Shown: positions 44,308 to 55,254 of the stretch, one piece after another
Layout: each line of letters starts with the position of its first letter
Numbering within the stretch: the stretch's first letter is position 1
NCBI GenBank assembly: GCA_049610565.1
Contig: JBMYZR010000004.1
Coordinates: 14,815 to 78,814, forward strand
From: UBA8752 sp049610565
GTDB taxonomy: Bacteria > Bacteroidota > Bacteroidia > Flavobacteriales_D > Sanyastnellaceae
Length of the DNA stretch: 64,000 bases
Direction of reading: 5' to 3'
Translations under genes and position numbers: made by a program
The notes under the pieces: generated by a model
Told to the model about the DNA's origin: nothing
The model's input: the letters and a program-made list of their open reading frames with translations, nothing else
Databases searched by the model: none

Positions 44308-46601
44308 CAGAGGACCTCGAGTTTGGCGAACTTGAGCAGGAGCTGCTTCTGCCCGGCCGAAGGAAAGAACACCGTCGCTTTCACATTGGGCTCCTGGCCT
44401 TCGAGCTTGAGCACCTTCCCCTTGCCGAAGCGGGCATGCTTCACCTCCACACCGGGCGCGATCGCACCCGACGAGGCGGGGGCGCCTGCCGGGTCGGCAT
44501 TCCCGCCAGCGGGGGCCGAGGCCACCTTCTTCATGCCCGGCTTGGGCGGGGTGGCCGCACGCGTGCCTGAGGGCATGGGCTTGTAGAACGAGGTGCGCGC
44601 CGTGTTGAAGTCAAAGGGTTCGGGCCGCTTCGCGCTCACCGTCGGCAGGTTGAGGTACTGTTCGTCAATCTCCTCGATGAACCGGGACGGTTCGTTCTGG
44701 ATCAATTGGCCCCACCGGTAGCGCGTCAAGGCGTAACTCAGCGTGGCTTTCTTCTCCGCCCGGGTCAGGGCGACATAGAACAGCCGGCGCTCTTCTTCCA
44801 GTTCCTCGCGGGTGTTCAAGGCCATCTGGCTGGGGAACAGGTTCTCCTCGAGGCCCACTACATATATGTAAGGGTACTCCAGCCCCTTGGCCGCGTGGAT
44901 GGTCATCAGCGAGACCTTGTCGTCGTCCCCGTCGTCCTGGTCCGCGTCGGTCAGGAGCGCCACGTCCACGAGGAAGTCGCCCATCGTGCGGACGGCATCG
45001 GGGTTGGCCGGGTCAATCTCATCCGAGAATTCCTTCATGCCCGCGAGCAGCTCCTCCACGTTCTCATAGCGCGCAACGCCTTCCGGTGTCTTGTCCTTGT
45101 GCAGCTCCCGGAGGAGGTTGGTGTGCTGGGCAATGTGGTGGCCGAGGTCAAAGGCGGTGGCCGTCTCGAGGCGGGTCGCGAAGCCGGACACCATCGTGGC
45201 GAAGTCCTGCAACTTGCCCCAGGCGGCGCCCTTCAGGTCCTCGGGTTTCTTGAGCGGGTCCTGCAGGACCTCCCACAGCGCACATTCGTGGTGGGCGGCG
45301 GCCACGGTCAGCCGGTCCATCGTGGTCTTGCCGATGCCGCGGGCCGGATAGTTGACCACCCGCTTGAAGCTCTCGTCGTCGGCCGGGTTGGCCGTCAGGC
45401 GGAAGTAGGCAATGAGGTCCTTGATCTCCTTGCGCTGGTAGAAGCTCAGGCCTCCATAGATGCGGTAGGGGATGTTCCGCTTGCGCAATTGCTCCTCGAA
45501 GGCACGGCTCTGCGCATTGGTCCGGTACAGGATGGCAAAATCCTGATGGCGGGCCCGCTCCCTCGACCGGGTGGTCAGGATGCCGTCGGCGACATGGCTG
45601 CCCTCGTCGTTGTCACTCAGGGCCCGGTGGACGTCAATCTTCTCCCCGTCGTCGTTGCCGGTCCACACTTCCTTCTGGATCTGGTCCTGGTTCTTGGCGA
45701 TGATGGTGTTGGCCGCCTCGACGATGGTCTTCGTGCTCCGGTAGTTCTGCTCGAGCTTGTAGACGACGCAGTCCGGGTAGTCCCGTTGGAAGTTGAGGAT
45801 GTTCTGGATGTTGGCGCCCCGGAAGCTGTAGATGCTCTGGGCATCGTCCCCGACGACACAGACGTTCTCGCGCGCGGCACCCAGCTGGCGGATGATGAGG
45901 TACTGGGCGAAGTTGGTGTCCTGATACTCGTCGACGAGGATGAAGGAGAACTTCTGCTGGTACTTGTGGAGCAGGTCGGGAAAATCCCGGAGCAGGATGT
46001 TGGTCTTGAAGAGAAGGTCGTCAAAGTCCATGGCCCCCGAGCGCTGGAGCCTCAGGTTGTATCCGGCATAGATCTCGGCGATGCGGGGCCGACCGGCCTG
46101 CTGGTCCTCGCCCATGATGTCCGGGTTGGCGGCATAATCCTGCGGACCGATGAGGTTGTTCTTGGCACCGGAGATCCGGCCGTGGATGGCGTTGGGCTTG
46201 TAGAGCTTGTCGTCGAGACCGAGTCCCTTGATGACATCCTTGATGACGCTCCGGCTGTCCTGTGTGTCGTAGATGGTGAAGTTGGACGGGTAGTTGATGC
46301 GGTCCGCCTCGATCCGCAAAATGCGCGCAAAGACCGAGTGGAAGGTGCCCATCCAGATGTTGCGGGCTTCGGCATCCCCGACAATCTTGCCGATGCGGCC
46401 CTTCATTTCGCGCGCGGCCTTGTTGGTGAAGGTCAGCGCGAGAATGGAGAACGGATCGACCCCTTGGTCGATGAGGTGGGCGATGCGGTGGGTGAGGACA
46501 CGGGTCTTGCCTGAACCGGCTCCGGCCACCACCATCATCGGCCCTTCAATGTGGCCTGCTGCGGCCCTTTGTGCGTCGTTCAGTCCCTCGAGCATCTCCA
46601 T
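44307..46601 (-). CDS. uvrD: UvrD/PcrA-type ATP-dependent DNA helicase
   Basis: The 764-residue superfamily 1A helicase has Walker A AGAGSGKT (near residue 27), motif Ia LTFTNKAAREMK, Walker B ILVDEYQDTN, motif III VGDDAQSIYSFRGA, motif IV YRS and motifs V/VI VSLMTIHAAKGLEYPYI and YVALTRAEK. The C-terminal tail (VKHARFGKGKVLKLEG) is the Tudor-like RNA polymerase-binding module of PcrA/UvrD. It acts in nucleotide excision and mismatch repair and in clearing recombination intermediates. Its -7 box lies 4 bases before the ATG. Confidence 0.95.
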   Translation of the reverse strand: MEMLEGLNDAQRAAAGHIEGPMMVVAGAGSGKTRVLTHRIAHLIDQGVDPFSILALTFTNKAAREMKGRIGKIVGDAEARNIWMGTFHSVFARILRIEADRINYPSNFTIYDTQDSRSVIKDVIKGLGLDDKLYKPNAIHGRISGAKNNLIGPQDYAANPDIMGEDQQAGRPRIAEIYAGYNLRLQRSGAMDFDDLLFKTNILLRDFPDLLHKYQQKFSFILVDEYQDTNFAQYLIIRQLGAARENVCVVGDDAQSIYSFRGANIQNILNFQRDYPDCVVYKLEQNYRSTKTIVEAANTIIAKNQDQIQKEVWTGNDDGEKIDVHRALSDNDEGSHVADGILTTRSRERARHQDFAILYRTNAQSRAFEEQLRKRNIPYRIYGGLSFYQRKEIKDLIAYFRLTANPADDESFKRVVNYPARGIGKTTMDRLTVAAAHHECALWEVLQDPLKKPEDLKGAAWGKLQDFATMVSGFATRLETATAFDLGHHIAQHTNLLRELHKDKTPEGVARYENVEELLAGMKEFSDEIDPANPDAVRTMGDFLVDVALLTDADQDDGDDDKVSLMTIHAAKGLEYPYIYVVGLEENLFPSQMALNTREELEEERRLFYVALTRAEKKATLSYALTRYRWGQLIQNEPSRFIEEIDEQYLNLPTVSAKRPEPFDFNTARTSFYKPMPSGTRAATPPKPGMKKVASAPAGGNADPAGAPASSGAIAPGVEVKHARFGKGKVLKLEGQEPNVKATVFFPSAGQKQLLLKFAKLEVL

Positions 46602-46605
46602 GTGT

Positions 46606-46613
46606 CAAAAGTA
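46606..46613 (-). promoter_or_regulatory. -7 box of uvrD
   Basis: A perfect TACTTTTG on the minus strand followed by ACAC and the ATG. With the usual 5-7 base distance to the transcription start, the uvrD mRNA would be leaderless. A TTG at the -33 position is absent. Confidence 0.5.
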
Positions 46614-46682
46614 GCGGGATTGGGTTCCAGCACATTGGGTGGGGTTCACCGGATGCGGTGGAATCATCTGCACATTTCGATG

Positions 46683-46712
46683 TTGGAATTCCCGGCATTT
46701 CACGTAGTTTTG
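46683..46712 (+). promoter_or_regulatory. Main promoter of the ribosomal supercluster
   Basis: TTG (46683-46685), a 19-base spacer and a perfect -7 box TAGTTTTG (46705-46712) give the best Bacteroidota promoter match in the window. Transcription would start about 65 bases before rpsL. No comparably good promoter is seen inside the downstream cluster. Confidence 0.8.
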
Positions 46713-46729
46713 CACCCCCGTTGAAAAAT

Positions 46730-46751
46730 GGGGCAGTGGGCTTTTTGCCCC
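46730..46751 (+). promoter_or_regulatory. Leader hairpin before rpsL
   Basis: GGGGCA (46730-46735) pairs with TGCCCC (46746-46751) around a loop containing TTTT, in the predicted 5' leader of the rpsL transcript. It could be a regulator-binding or attenuation structure. It is not followed by a proper T-run. Confidence 0.35.
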
Positions 46752-46783
46752 TGTTTGTTCGAAAAAGACGCAGATAACAAGCA

Positions 46784-47158
46784 ATGCCGACGATCCAACA
46801 GTTGATCCGCAAAGGCCGCACGGACAAGGTGTACACCTCCAAGTCCGCTGCACTCGACTCCTGCCCGCAGCGCCGGGGCGTGTGCGTGCGTGTCTACACG
46901 ACCACACCGAAGAAGCCGAACTCCGCCATGCGGAAGGTGGCCCGTGTGCGACTGACCAATGGAAACGAAGTCAATGCCTACATCGGTGGTGAGGGCCACA
47001 ACCTCCAGGAGCACAGCATCGTGCTCGTTCGCGGAGGACGTGTGAAGGACCTCCCCGGTGTCCGCTACCACATCGTTCGTGGCGCCCTCGACACCGCTGG
47101 TGTGGAAGGCCGCAACCAGCGTCGTTCGAAGTATGGAACCAAGCGCCCCAAGAAGTAA
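46784..47158 (+). CDS. rpsL: 30S ribosomal protein S12
   Basis: The 124-residue protein is full length with the conserved decoding-site loops TTTPKKPNSAMRK (Lys43, Lys44) and GGRVKDLPGVRYH (Lys88). These lysines are the residues whose change gives streptomycin resistance; here they are wild type. It is the first gene of the cluster, followed by rpsG after 6 bases. Confidence 0.98.
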   Translation: MPTIQQLIRKGRTDKVYTSKSAALDSCPQRRGVCVRVYTTTPKKPNSAMRKVARVRLTNGNEVNAYIGGEGHNLQEHSIVLVRGGRVKDLPGVRYHIVRGALDTAGVEGRNQRRSKYGTKRPKK

Positions 47159-47164
47159 TCTGTC

Positions 47165-47632
47165 ATGCGCCGTAGACAAGCAAAAAAGCACCCGCTGATT
47201 CCGGACCCCCGGTTCAACGACACGGACGTCACGTACTTCGTGAACAACCTCATGCTCAAGGGCAAGAAGAGCACCGCCTTTGACATCTTCTACACTGCCA
47301 TCGACAAGGTGACCGAGCGCACCGGCGAGGATGGCCTCGAGCAGTGGAAGCAGGCCGTTGACGCCGTGACCCCCAATGTGGAGGTTCGCAGCCGCCGTGT
47401 GGGTGGTGCGACGTTCCAGATCCCGCAACCCATTCGCGACAGCCGCAAGCGCAGCATGGCCGTGAAGTGGATCATCAGCTACGCGCGACTCCGCAACGAA
47501 AAGACCATGGCAGACCGCCTGGCCGCGGAGATCATCGCCGCCAACAAGGGCGAAGGCGCCACGTTCAAGAAGAAAGAAGACACGCACCGGATGGCCGAAG
47601 CCAACAAGGCTTTCTCCCACTTCCGGTTCTGA
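47165..47632 (+). CDS. rpsG: 30S ribosomal protein S7
   Basis: A 155-residue S7 with the MRRRQAKKHPLIPDPRF start and the rRNA-binding hairpin region VEVRSRRVGGATFQIP. It nucleates assembly of the 30S head. It lies between rpsL and fusA as in the str operon; 27 bases separate it from fusA. Confidence 0.98.
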   Translation: MRRRQAKKHPLIPDPRFNDTDVTYFVNNLMLKGKKSTAFDIFYTAIDKVTERTGEDGLEQWKQAVDAVTPNVEVRSRRVGGATFQIPQPIRDSRKRSMAVKWIISYARLRNEKTMADRLAAEIIAANKGEGATFKKKEDTHRMAEANKAFSHFRF

Positions 47633-47659
47633 TCCCACCCAACCCCGACCCACGAAATC

Positions 47660-49762
<2,103 letters not shown>

Positions 49763-49772
49763 GTCAAGCCAG

Positions 49773-50078
49773 ATGGCCCAGAAGATCCGCATCAAGCTGA
49801 AGAGCTACGACCACAACCTGGTCGACAAGTCTGCCGAGAAGATCGTGAAGACGGTCAAGTCGACGGGCGCCGTGGTGAGCGGTCCGATTCCGCTCCCGAC
49901 GCACCAGCGCATCTACACCGTGCTGCGTTCGCCGCACGTCAACAAGAAGTCTCGTGAGCAGTTCGAGCTCAGCGCCTACAAGCGTCTGCTGGACATCTAC
50001 AGCAATTCTTCCGCCACCGTCGACGCGCTGATGCGCCTCGAGCTGCCGAGTGGTGTGGAGGTCGAAATCAAAGTGTGA
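49773..50078 (+). CDS. rpsJ: 30S ribosomal protein S10
   Basis: This 101-residue S10 (NusE) has the conserved GPIPLPTHQRIYTVLRSPHVNKKSREQFE. It acts in the ribosome and in antitermination. rplC starts one base after its stop. Confidence 0.98.
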   Translation: MAQKIRIKLKSYDHNLVDKSAEKIVKTVKSTGAVVSGPIPLPTHQRIYTVLRSPHVNKKSREQFELSAYKRLLDIYSNSSATVDALMRLELPSGVEVEIKV

Positions 50079-50079
50079 C

Positions 50080-50709
50080 ATGCCCGGATTGATTGGAAAA
50101 AAGGTCGGTATGACCAGCATGTACAACGAGGCAGGAAAGAATCTGCCCTGTACCGTGTTGGAAGTGGGACCCTGCGTGGTGACGCAGGTCAAGACCGAGG
50201 ACAAGGACGGCTACGCCGCCGTGCAGGTGGGATTCGGTGACCGCAAGGAGAACCGCACCTCGAAGGCCATGGCCGGACACTTCAAGAAGGCCGGCGTCCA
50301 CGCACGCCAGCATCTCGCTGAGTTCAATGGCTTCGAGCAGGAGTACAACCCCGGTGACGAGGTTAAGCTCGAAGACGTCTTCCAGGAAGGAGAGTTTGTC
50401 TCCGTCGTGGGAACGAGCAAGGGCCGCGGCTTCCAGGGTGTTGTTCGCCGCCACGGATTTGGAGGTGTTGGCCAAGCCACGCACGGTCAGCACAATCGCA
50501 TGCGCGCCCCGGGTGCCATCGGTGCAGCCTCCACGCCGGCACGTGTCTACAAGGGCATGCGCATGGCCGGTCAGATGGGCAACGCCCGTGTGACCATCGA
50601 AAATCTCGAAGTGCTCAAGGTCATGGCCGAGGAGGGACTCCTCGTCGTGAAGGGTGCCGTCCCCGGACACAAAGGCGCCACCGTCATCGTCCGCAAGCCC
50701 GAAGCCTAA
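50080..50709 (+). CDS. rplC: 50S ribosomal protein L3
   Basis: A 209-residue L3. The start MPGLIGKKVGMTSMY and the central loop KGRGFQGVVRRHGFGG with HGQHNRMRAPGAIGA, which reaches the peptidyl transferase centre, are intact. The ATG is one base after the rpsJ stop. Confidence 0.98.
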   Translation: MPGLIGKKVGMTSMYNEAGKNLPCTVLEVGPCVVTQVKTEDKDGYAAVQVGFGDRKENRTSKAMAGHFKKAGVHARQHLAEFNGFEQEYNPGDEVKLEDVFQEGEFVSVVGTSKGRGFQGVVRRHGFGGVGQATHGQHNRMRAPGAIGAASTPARVYKGMRMAGQMGNARVTIENLEVLKVMAEEGLLVVKGAVPGHKGATVIVRKPEA

Positions 50710-50712
50710 GTC

Positions 50713-51342
50713 ATGAAAGTCGACGTTTACAATACCGAAGGCAAGAAGACCTCCAGCAAGGAGCTCAGCGCGGACGTGTTCGGCATCGAGCCCAACGACC
50801 ACGCGATCTACCTGGATGTCAAGCGTTACCTCGCTGCTCAGCGTCAGGGTACGCACAAGGCCAAGGAGCGCGCTGAGGTCAAGGGGTCTACCCGCAAGAT
50901 CAAGCGCCAGAAAGGCACCGGCGGCGCCCGTGCAGGATCCCTCAAGAACCCGCTCTTCGTGGGAGGAGGTACCGTGTTCGGACCGCGCCCGCGCAACTAC
51001 GACATCAAGCTCAACAAGAAGGTGACCAAGCTGGCCCGCAAGAGCGCCCTGGCCTACAAGGCCAAGGAAGACGGCGGAATCCGCATCGTCAAGGGACTGT
51101 CCATGGACGCCCCGAAGACCAAGGATTTGCTCGGCACGTTCGGCAAGCTCGGCCTCGCCGACCAGAAGACCCTGGTCGTGGTGCCGGAGTTGAACCGCGC
51201 CCTCTACCTGAGCAGCCGGAACCTGCCCAAGCACCGTGTCATGACGGCCGGTGACCTGAGCACCTACGACATCATGAATTGCCGTCACATCGTCTTCGTG
51301 GACAACGCCCACGAAGTCATCACCGGCATGCTGACCGCCTGA
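50713..51342 (+). CDS. rplD: 50S ribosomal protein L4
   Basis: A 209-residue L4 with the exit-tunnel loop (KGSTRKIKRQKGTGGARAG) intact; macrolide-resistance changes map in this loop in other species, and none is evident here. It starts 3 bases after rplC. Confidence 0.97.
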   Translation: MKVDVYNTEGKKTSSKELSADVFGIEPNDHAIYLDVKRYLAAQRQGTHKAKERAEVKGSTRKIKRQKGTGGARAGSLKNPLFVGGGTVFGPRPRNYDIKLNKKVTKLARKSALAYKAKEDGGIRIVKGLSMDAPKTKDLLGTFGKLGLADQKTLVVVPELNRALYLSSRNLPKHRVMTAGDLSTYDIMNCRHIVFVDNAHEVITGMLTA

Positions 51343-51346
51343 AGCC

Positions 51347-51640
51347 ATGAAGAACATCCTCATCAAGCCGTTGATCACCGAGAAGATGACCGCCGAGAGC
51401 GAGCGCATCAACGCCTACGGGTTCGTGGTGAACGACGACGCCAACAAGTTCGAGATCAAGGACGCGGTGGAGAAGACCTACGGCGTGACCGTGGCCGGCG
51501 TGCGCACCATGCGCGTCGACGGCAAGGTCCGCAGCCGCTTCACCCGGACGGGGGTCCTCCGCGGACGCTCCGAGAGCTACAAGAAGGCCATCGTCCGTCT
51601 CGTGGATGGTGACGTCATTGACTTCTACGAGAACATCTAA
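51347..51640 (+). CDS. rplW: 50S ribosomal protein L23
   Basis: A 97-residue L23 with KPLITEKMT near the start and GVRTMRVDGKVRSRF. It sits at the exit of the peptide tunnel and docks trigger factor and SRP. Length is normal. Confidence 0.97.
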   Translation: MKNILIKPLITEKMTAESERINAYGFVVNDDANKFEIKDAVEKTYGVTVAGVRTMRVDGKVRSRFTRTGVLRGRSESYKKAIVRLVDGDVIDFYENI

Positions 51641-51646
51641 GGAACC

Positions 51647-52471
51647 ATGGCAGTTCGCAAGTTCAATCCCATTACGCCCGGCATGCGGCACAAGGTGTTG
51701 TCCAAGTTTGACAACATCACGACCGACAAGCCGCACAAGCCGTTGCTGGAGCCGCTCAAGAAGCGCGGCGGCCGGAACAACGACGGCAAGATGACCATGC
51801 GTTACCGCGGTGGCGGTCACAAGCGGATGTACCGCGTGATCGACTTCAAGCGGGACAAGCACGGCATCGCAGCGGAGGTCCTGACCATCGAGTACGATCC
51901 CAACCGCAGCGCACGCATTGCCCTCGTCGAGTACACCGACGGTGAGAAGCGGTACATCGTGGCCCCCGAGGGCCTGCAGGTCGGCCAAAAGATCATGAGC
52001 GGCGAGAAGGCGGCTCCGGAAGTGGGCAACACCCTCTTCCTCGCCGACATCCCGCTCGGTACGATGATCCACAACATCGAGCTGCATCCCGGCCGCGGCG
52101 CCAACATCGCCCGCTCCGCAGGCGCTTCCGCCCAGCTGAAGGCCCGGGATGGCAAGTTTGCCATCATCGCCCTCCCGAGTGGTGAGGTGCGCATGATCCT
52201 GACCACCTGCCTGGCCACCATCGGCAGCGTCGGAAACAGCGAGCACAACCAGCAGGTGTCCGGTAAGGCCGGACGCAGCCGCTGGCTCGGTCGCCGCCCC
52301 CGCGTCCGTGGTGTGGTCATGAACCCTGTCGATCACCCGATGGGTGGTGGTGAGGGCCGCAACGCCGGTGGCCATCCGCGCAGCCGGAACGGCATGCCCG
52401 CCAAGGGCTTCAAGACGCGCAACAAGCGCAAGCATTCGTCCAAGTACATCATCGAACGCCGCAAGAAGTAA
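51647..52471 (+). CDS. rplB: 50S ribosomal protein L2
   Basis: A 274-residue L2 with the RNA-binding core RYRGGGHKRMYRVIDFKR and the conserved C-terminal VMNPVDHPMGGGEGR that lines the peptidyl transferase centre. It follows rplW by 6 bases. Confidence 0.98.
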   Translation: MAVRKFNPITPGMRHKVLSKFDNITTDKPHKPLLEPLKKRGGRNNDGKMTMRYRGGGHKRMYRVIDFKRDKHGIAAEVLTIEYDPNRSARIALVEYTDGEKRYIVAPEGLQVGQKIMSGEKAAPEVGNTLFLADIPLGTMIHNIELHPGRGANIARSAGASAQLKARDGKFAIIALPSGEVRMILTTCLATIGSVGNSEHNQQVSGKAGRSRWLGRRPRVRGVVMNPVDHPMGGGEGRNAGGHPRSRNGMPAKGFKTRNKRKHSSKYIIERRKK

Positions 52472-52474
52472 GAC

Positions 52475-52756
52475 ATGGCACGTTCGCTCAAAAAACCCCC
52501 CTTCGTCCACTACAAGCTCATGCAGCGTGTAGAGGCCATGCAGGAAAGCGGCAAGAAGTCGGTCATCAAGACCTGGAGCCGCGCCAGCATGATCACGCCG
52601 GAATTCGTCGGCTTGACCATCGCCGTGCACAACGGTCGCCAGTTCATCCCGGTGTTCGTCACCGAGAACATGGTCGGCCACAAGCTCGGTGAGTTCTCTC
52701 CGACCCGCACCTTCCGCGGACACGCGGACAACAAGAAAGACAAGGGACGTCGTTGA
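52475..52756 (+). CDS. rpsS: 30S ribosomal protein S19
   Basis: A 93-residue S19 (MARSLKKPPFVHYKL, VGHKLGEFSPTRTFRGHA). It sits in the 30S head with S13. It is 3 bases from rplB. Confidence 0.98.
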   Translation: MARSLKKPPFVHYKLMQRVEAMQESGKKSVIKTWSRASMITPEFVGLTIAVHNGRQFIPVFVTENMVGHKLGEFSPTRTFRGHADNKKDKGRR

Positions 52757-52776
52757 CGGCCGGAATCACGAGTATC

Positions 52777-53175
52777 ATGGGAGCCCGTAAAAGAAACGCA
52801 GCAGAAGCCCGCAAGGAGGCCATGTCCAAAGTGGCCATTGCGAAGCTGAACGATTGTCCGACCTCGCCTCGGAAGATGCGCCTCGTGGCGGACATCATCC
52901 GCGGCAAGGATGTGGTCAGTGCCTTGAACATTTTGAAGTTCAGCTCGAAGGAGGCCAGCGGCCGGATGGAGAAGCTTCTCCGTTCCGCCATCGCCAACTG
53001 GGAAGCCAAGAACGAAGGCAGCCGCCCCGAAGAGGCCGGACTGTATGTCAGCGAAGTCAAGGTGGACAGCGCCCGGATGCTCAAGCGCATCCAGCCCGCT
53101 CCGCAGGGCCGCGCCCACCGCATCCGCAAGCGCTCCAACCACGTGACGCTCATCGTCGATAGCCTGAAGAAGTAA
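52777..53175 (+). CDS. rplV: 50S ribosomal protein L22
   Basis: A 132-residue L22 with the tunnel hairpin region and the C-terminal RAHRIRKRSNHVTLIV. The ATG at 52777 (MGARKRNAAEA) was chosen over a TTG at 52753 that would overlap rpsS. The stop shares one base with the rpsC start. Confidence 0.96.
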   Translation: MGARKRNAAEARKEAMSKVAIAKLNDCPTSPRKMRLVADIIRGKDVVSALNILKFSSKEASGRMEKLLRSAIANWEAKNEGSRPEEAGLYVSEVKVDSARMLKRIQPAPQGRAHRIRKRSNHVTLIVDSLKK

Positions 53176-53915
53176 TGGGACAGAAGACACACCCCACCGG
53201 CAACCGCCTGGGATTCATCAAGGGTTGGGACTCCAACTGGTACGGCGGAAAGAACTACGTCGACAAGATTGTCGAGGACGACAAGATCCGGAAGTACCTC
53301 CGGGCCCGTCTGGTCAAGGCCAGCATGTCCCGCGTGGTCATCGAGCGCACCATGAAGCTCGTGACCGTGACCATCCACACGGCCCGTCCCGGTGTCATCA
53401 TCGGCAAGGGCGGCCAGGAGGTCGACAAGCTGCGTGAGGAGCTGAAGAAGCTCACCCGCAAGGAGATTCAGATCAACATCTACGAGATCAAGCGTCCGGA
53501 ACTCGACGCCCGCCTCGTGGCGGAGAGCGTGGCCCGGCAGCTCGAGGCGCGCATCAGCTACCGCCGCGCCATCAAGATGTCCATTGCCAGCTCCATGCGC
53601 ATGGGCGCTGAGGGCATCAAGATTGGCATCGCCGGTCGTCTGAACGGTGCGGAAATCGCCCGTTCCGAGACCTTCATGGAAGGCCGCGTGCCGCTGCACA
53701 CCTTCCGTGCCGACATCGACTACGCATTGGTCGAAGCGCACACCACCTACGGCCGCATCGGCGTCAAGGTGTGGGTGTTCCGCGGTGAGGTCTACGGAAA
53801 GCAGGACCTCAGCCCGGTCGACCCGAGCAAGGAAGAGAAGCGCGGCCCCCGTGGTGGAGGCCGTGGTGGTGACCGCCCTGAGCGCCGCCGCCGTCGTCGT
53901 GAACCCCGCAGCTAA
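53175..53915 (+). CDS. rpsC: 30S ribosomal protein S3
   Basis: A 246-residue S3 with the KH domain (VIIGKGGQEVDKLREEL) and the C-terminal domain. It ends in a long Arg/Gly-rich tail (RGGGRGGDRPERRRRRREPRS), longer and more basic than the E. coli form; such tails vary between species. It contributes to the mRNA entry helicase. Confidence 0.98.
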   Translation: MGQKTHPTGNRLGFIKGWDSNWYGGKNYVDKIVEDDKIRKYLRARLVKASMSRVVIERTMKLVTVTIHTARPGVIIGKGGQEVDKLREELKKLTRKEIQINIYEIKRPELDARLVAESVARQLEARISYRRAIKMSIASSMRMGAEGIKIGIAGRLNGAEIARSETFMEGRVPLHTFRADIDYALVEAHTTYGRIGVKVWVFRGEVYGKQDLSPVDPSKEEKRGPRGGGRGGDRPERRRRRREPRS

Positions 53916-53926
53916 AGCCAGAAACC

Positions 53927-54340
53927 ATGCTTCAGCCGAAACGAACGAAATACAGGAAGATGCAGAAGGGCCGCGTGCGCGGCCTGGCCCAGCGTGGCAG
54001 CAGCATCGCGTATGGCACCTACGCCATCAAGACGAACGACATGGGGTTCATCACCTCCCGTCAGATCGAGTCCGCCCGTATCGCCATCAACCGCTACATG
54101 AAGCGTGAGGGCCAGGTGTGGATTCGCATCTTCCCCGACAAGCCGATCACGAGCAAGCCGCTCGAGGTGCGGATGGGTAAGGGTAAGGGTGCCGTGAGCC
54201 ACTGGGTGGCTCCCGTCAAGCCGGGCCGCGTGCTGTTCGAAGTGGACGGTGTGCCCGCGGACGTGGCCCAGGAGGCCCTGCGGCTCGGCGCCCAGAAGCT
54301 GCCGGTCCGCTGCAAGTTTGTCGCCCGTTACGACGCCTAA
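53927..54340 (+). CDS. rplP: 50S ribosomal protein L16
   Basis: A 137-residue L16 (MLQPKRTKYRKMQKGR, GKGKGAVSHWVAPVKPGR) that binds near the A-site tRNA elbow. It is 11 bases from rpsC and from rpmC. Confidence 0.98.
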   Translation: MLQPKRTKYRKMQKGRVRGLAQRGSSIAYGTYAIKTNDMGFITSRQIESARIAINRYMKREGQVWIRIFPDKPITSKPLEVRMGKGKGAVSHWVAPVKPGRVLFEVDGVPADVAQEALRLGAQKLPVRCKFVARYDA

Positions 54341-54351
54341 TCGAGGAACAG

Positions 54352-54564
54352 ATGAAGATGAGTGAAATCACCGGTCTCAGCGACCTCGACCTCAAGGAGC
54401 GCATTGCCGCCGATCGCGAAGCACTGCAGAAGCTCCGTTTCAACCACACCATTGCCGGTCTCGAGAGCCCGTTCCAACTGCGACAGAAGCGCCGGGACAT
54501 CGCCCGGATGCTGACCGAGTTGAACGCCCGGAAGAACGCCAAAGCAGAAGAACAGAAGTCATGA
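54352..54564 (+). CDS. rpmC: 50S ribosomal protein L29
   Basis: A 70-residue helical L29 with LKERIAADREALQKLRFNH and the family end (RRDIARMLTELNARKN). Its stop overlaps the rpsQ start by 4 bases (ATGA). Confidence 0.96.
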   Translation: MKMSEITGLSDLDLKERIAADREALQKLRFNHTIAGLESPFQLRQKRRDIARMLTELNARKNAKAEEQKS

Positions 54565-54851
54565 CCGCCGAGCAGACCGCAACAGAGCAGGCCACGGACA
54601 AGCGCAACCTCCGGAAGGTGCGCCAGGGCATCGTCACCTCCAACAAGATGCAGAAGACCATCACGGTGACGGTCGAGTACAAGGAGAAGCACCCGAAGTA
54701 CTCCAAGTTCGTGAAGCGCACCCGGAAGTTCACCGCCCACGATGAGCAGGAGACCTGCGGCATCGGAGACACGGTGCGCATCATGGAGACGCGCCCCCTG
54801 AGCAAGAACAAGTGCTGGCGCCTCGTCGAGGTGATCGAACGGGCCAAGTAA
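54561..54851 (+). CDS. rpsQ: 30S ribosomal protein S17
   Basis: A 96-residue S17 with GIVTSNKMQKTITVTVEYKE and GDTVRIMETRPLSKNKCWRLVEV. An N-terminal extension of about 12 residues (TAEQTATEQATDK) is present compared with the usual 84-residue protein. Confidence 0.97.
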   Translation: MTAEQTATEQATDKRNLRKVRQGIVTSNKMQKTITVTVEYKEKHPKYSKFVKRTRKFTAHDEQETCGIGDTVRIMETRPLSKNKCWRLVEVIERAK

Positions 54852-54885
54852 TCCGAGGCCCTCAACCAGAAGAAAGACTAGAGCC

Positions 54886-55254
54886 ATGATCCAGCAAGAA
54901 TCCCGGATGGCGGTTGCCGACAACAGTGGAGCACGCGAAGTGCTGTGCATCCGCGTGCTCGGTGGCACGCGCCGGCGCTACGCCAGCATCGGCGACAAGG
55001 TGGTCGTGACCGTGAAGGACGCTGCCCCGAACGGCGGTGTCAAGAAGGGCACGGTCAGCAAGGCCGTCATCGTCCGCACCAAAAAGGCCGTGCGCCGTCC
55101 CGACGGATCCTACATCCGTTTCGACGACAACGCCTGTGTCCTCCTCAATGCCACCGGAGAGATCCGCGGCACCCGCATCTTCGGGCCGGTGGCCCGTGAG
55201 CTCCGGGAGAAGGACTTCATGAAAATCGTTTCCCTTGCACCCGAGGTGCTCTGA
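54886..55254 (+). CDS. rplN: 50S ribosomal protein L14
   Basis: A 122-residue L14 (MIQQESRMAVADNSGAREV, ending FMKIVSLAPEVL). It forms an intersubunit bridge. The 34-base gap before it is one of the larger ones in the cluster. The next start follows directly. Confidence 0.98.
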   Translation: MIQQESRMAVADNSGAREVLCIRVLGGTRRRYASIGDKVVVTVKDAAPNGGVKKGTVSKAVIVRTKKAVRRPDGSYIRFDDNACVLLNATGEIRGTRIFGPVARELREKDFMKIVSLAPEVL

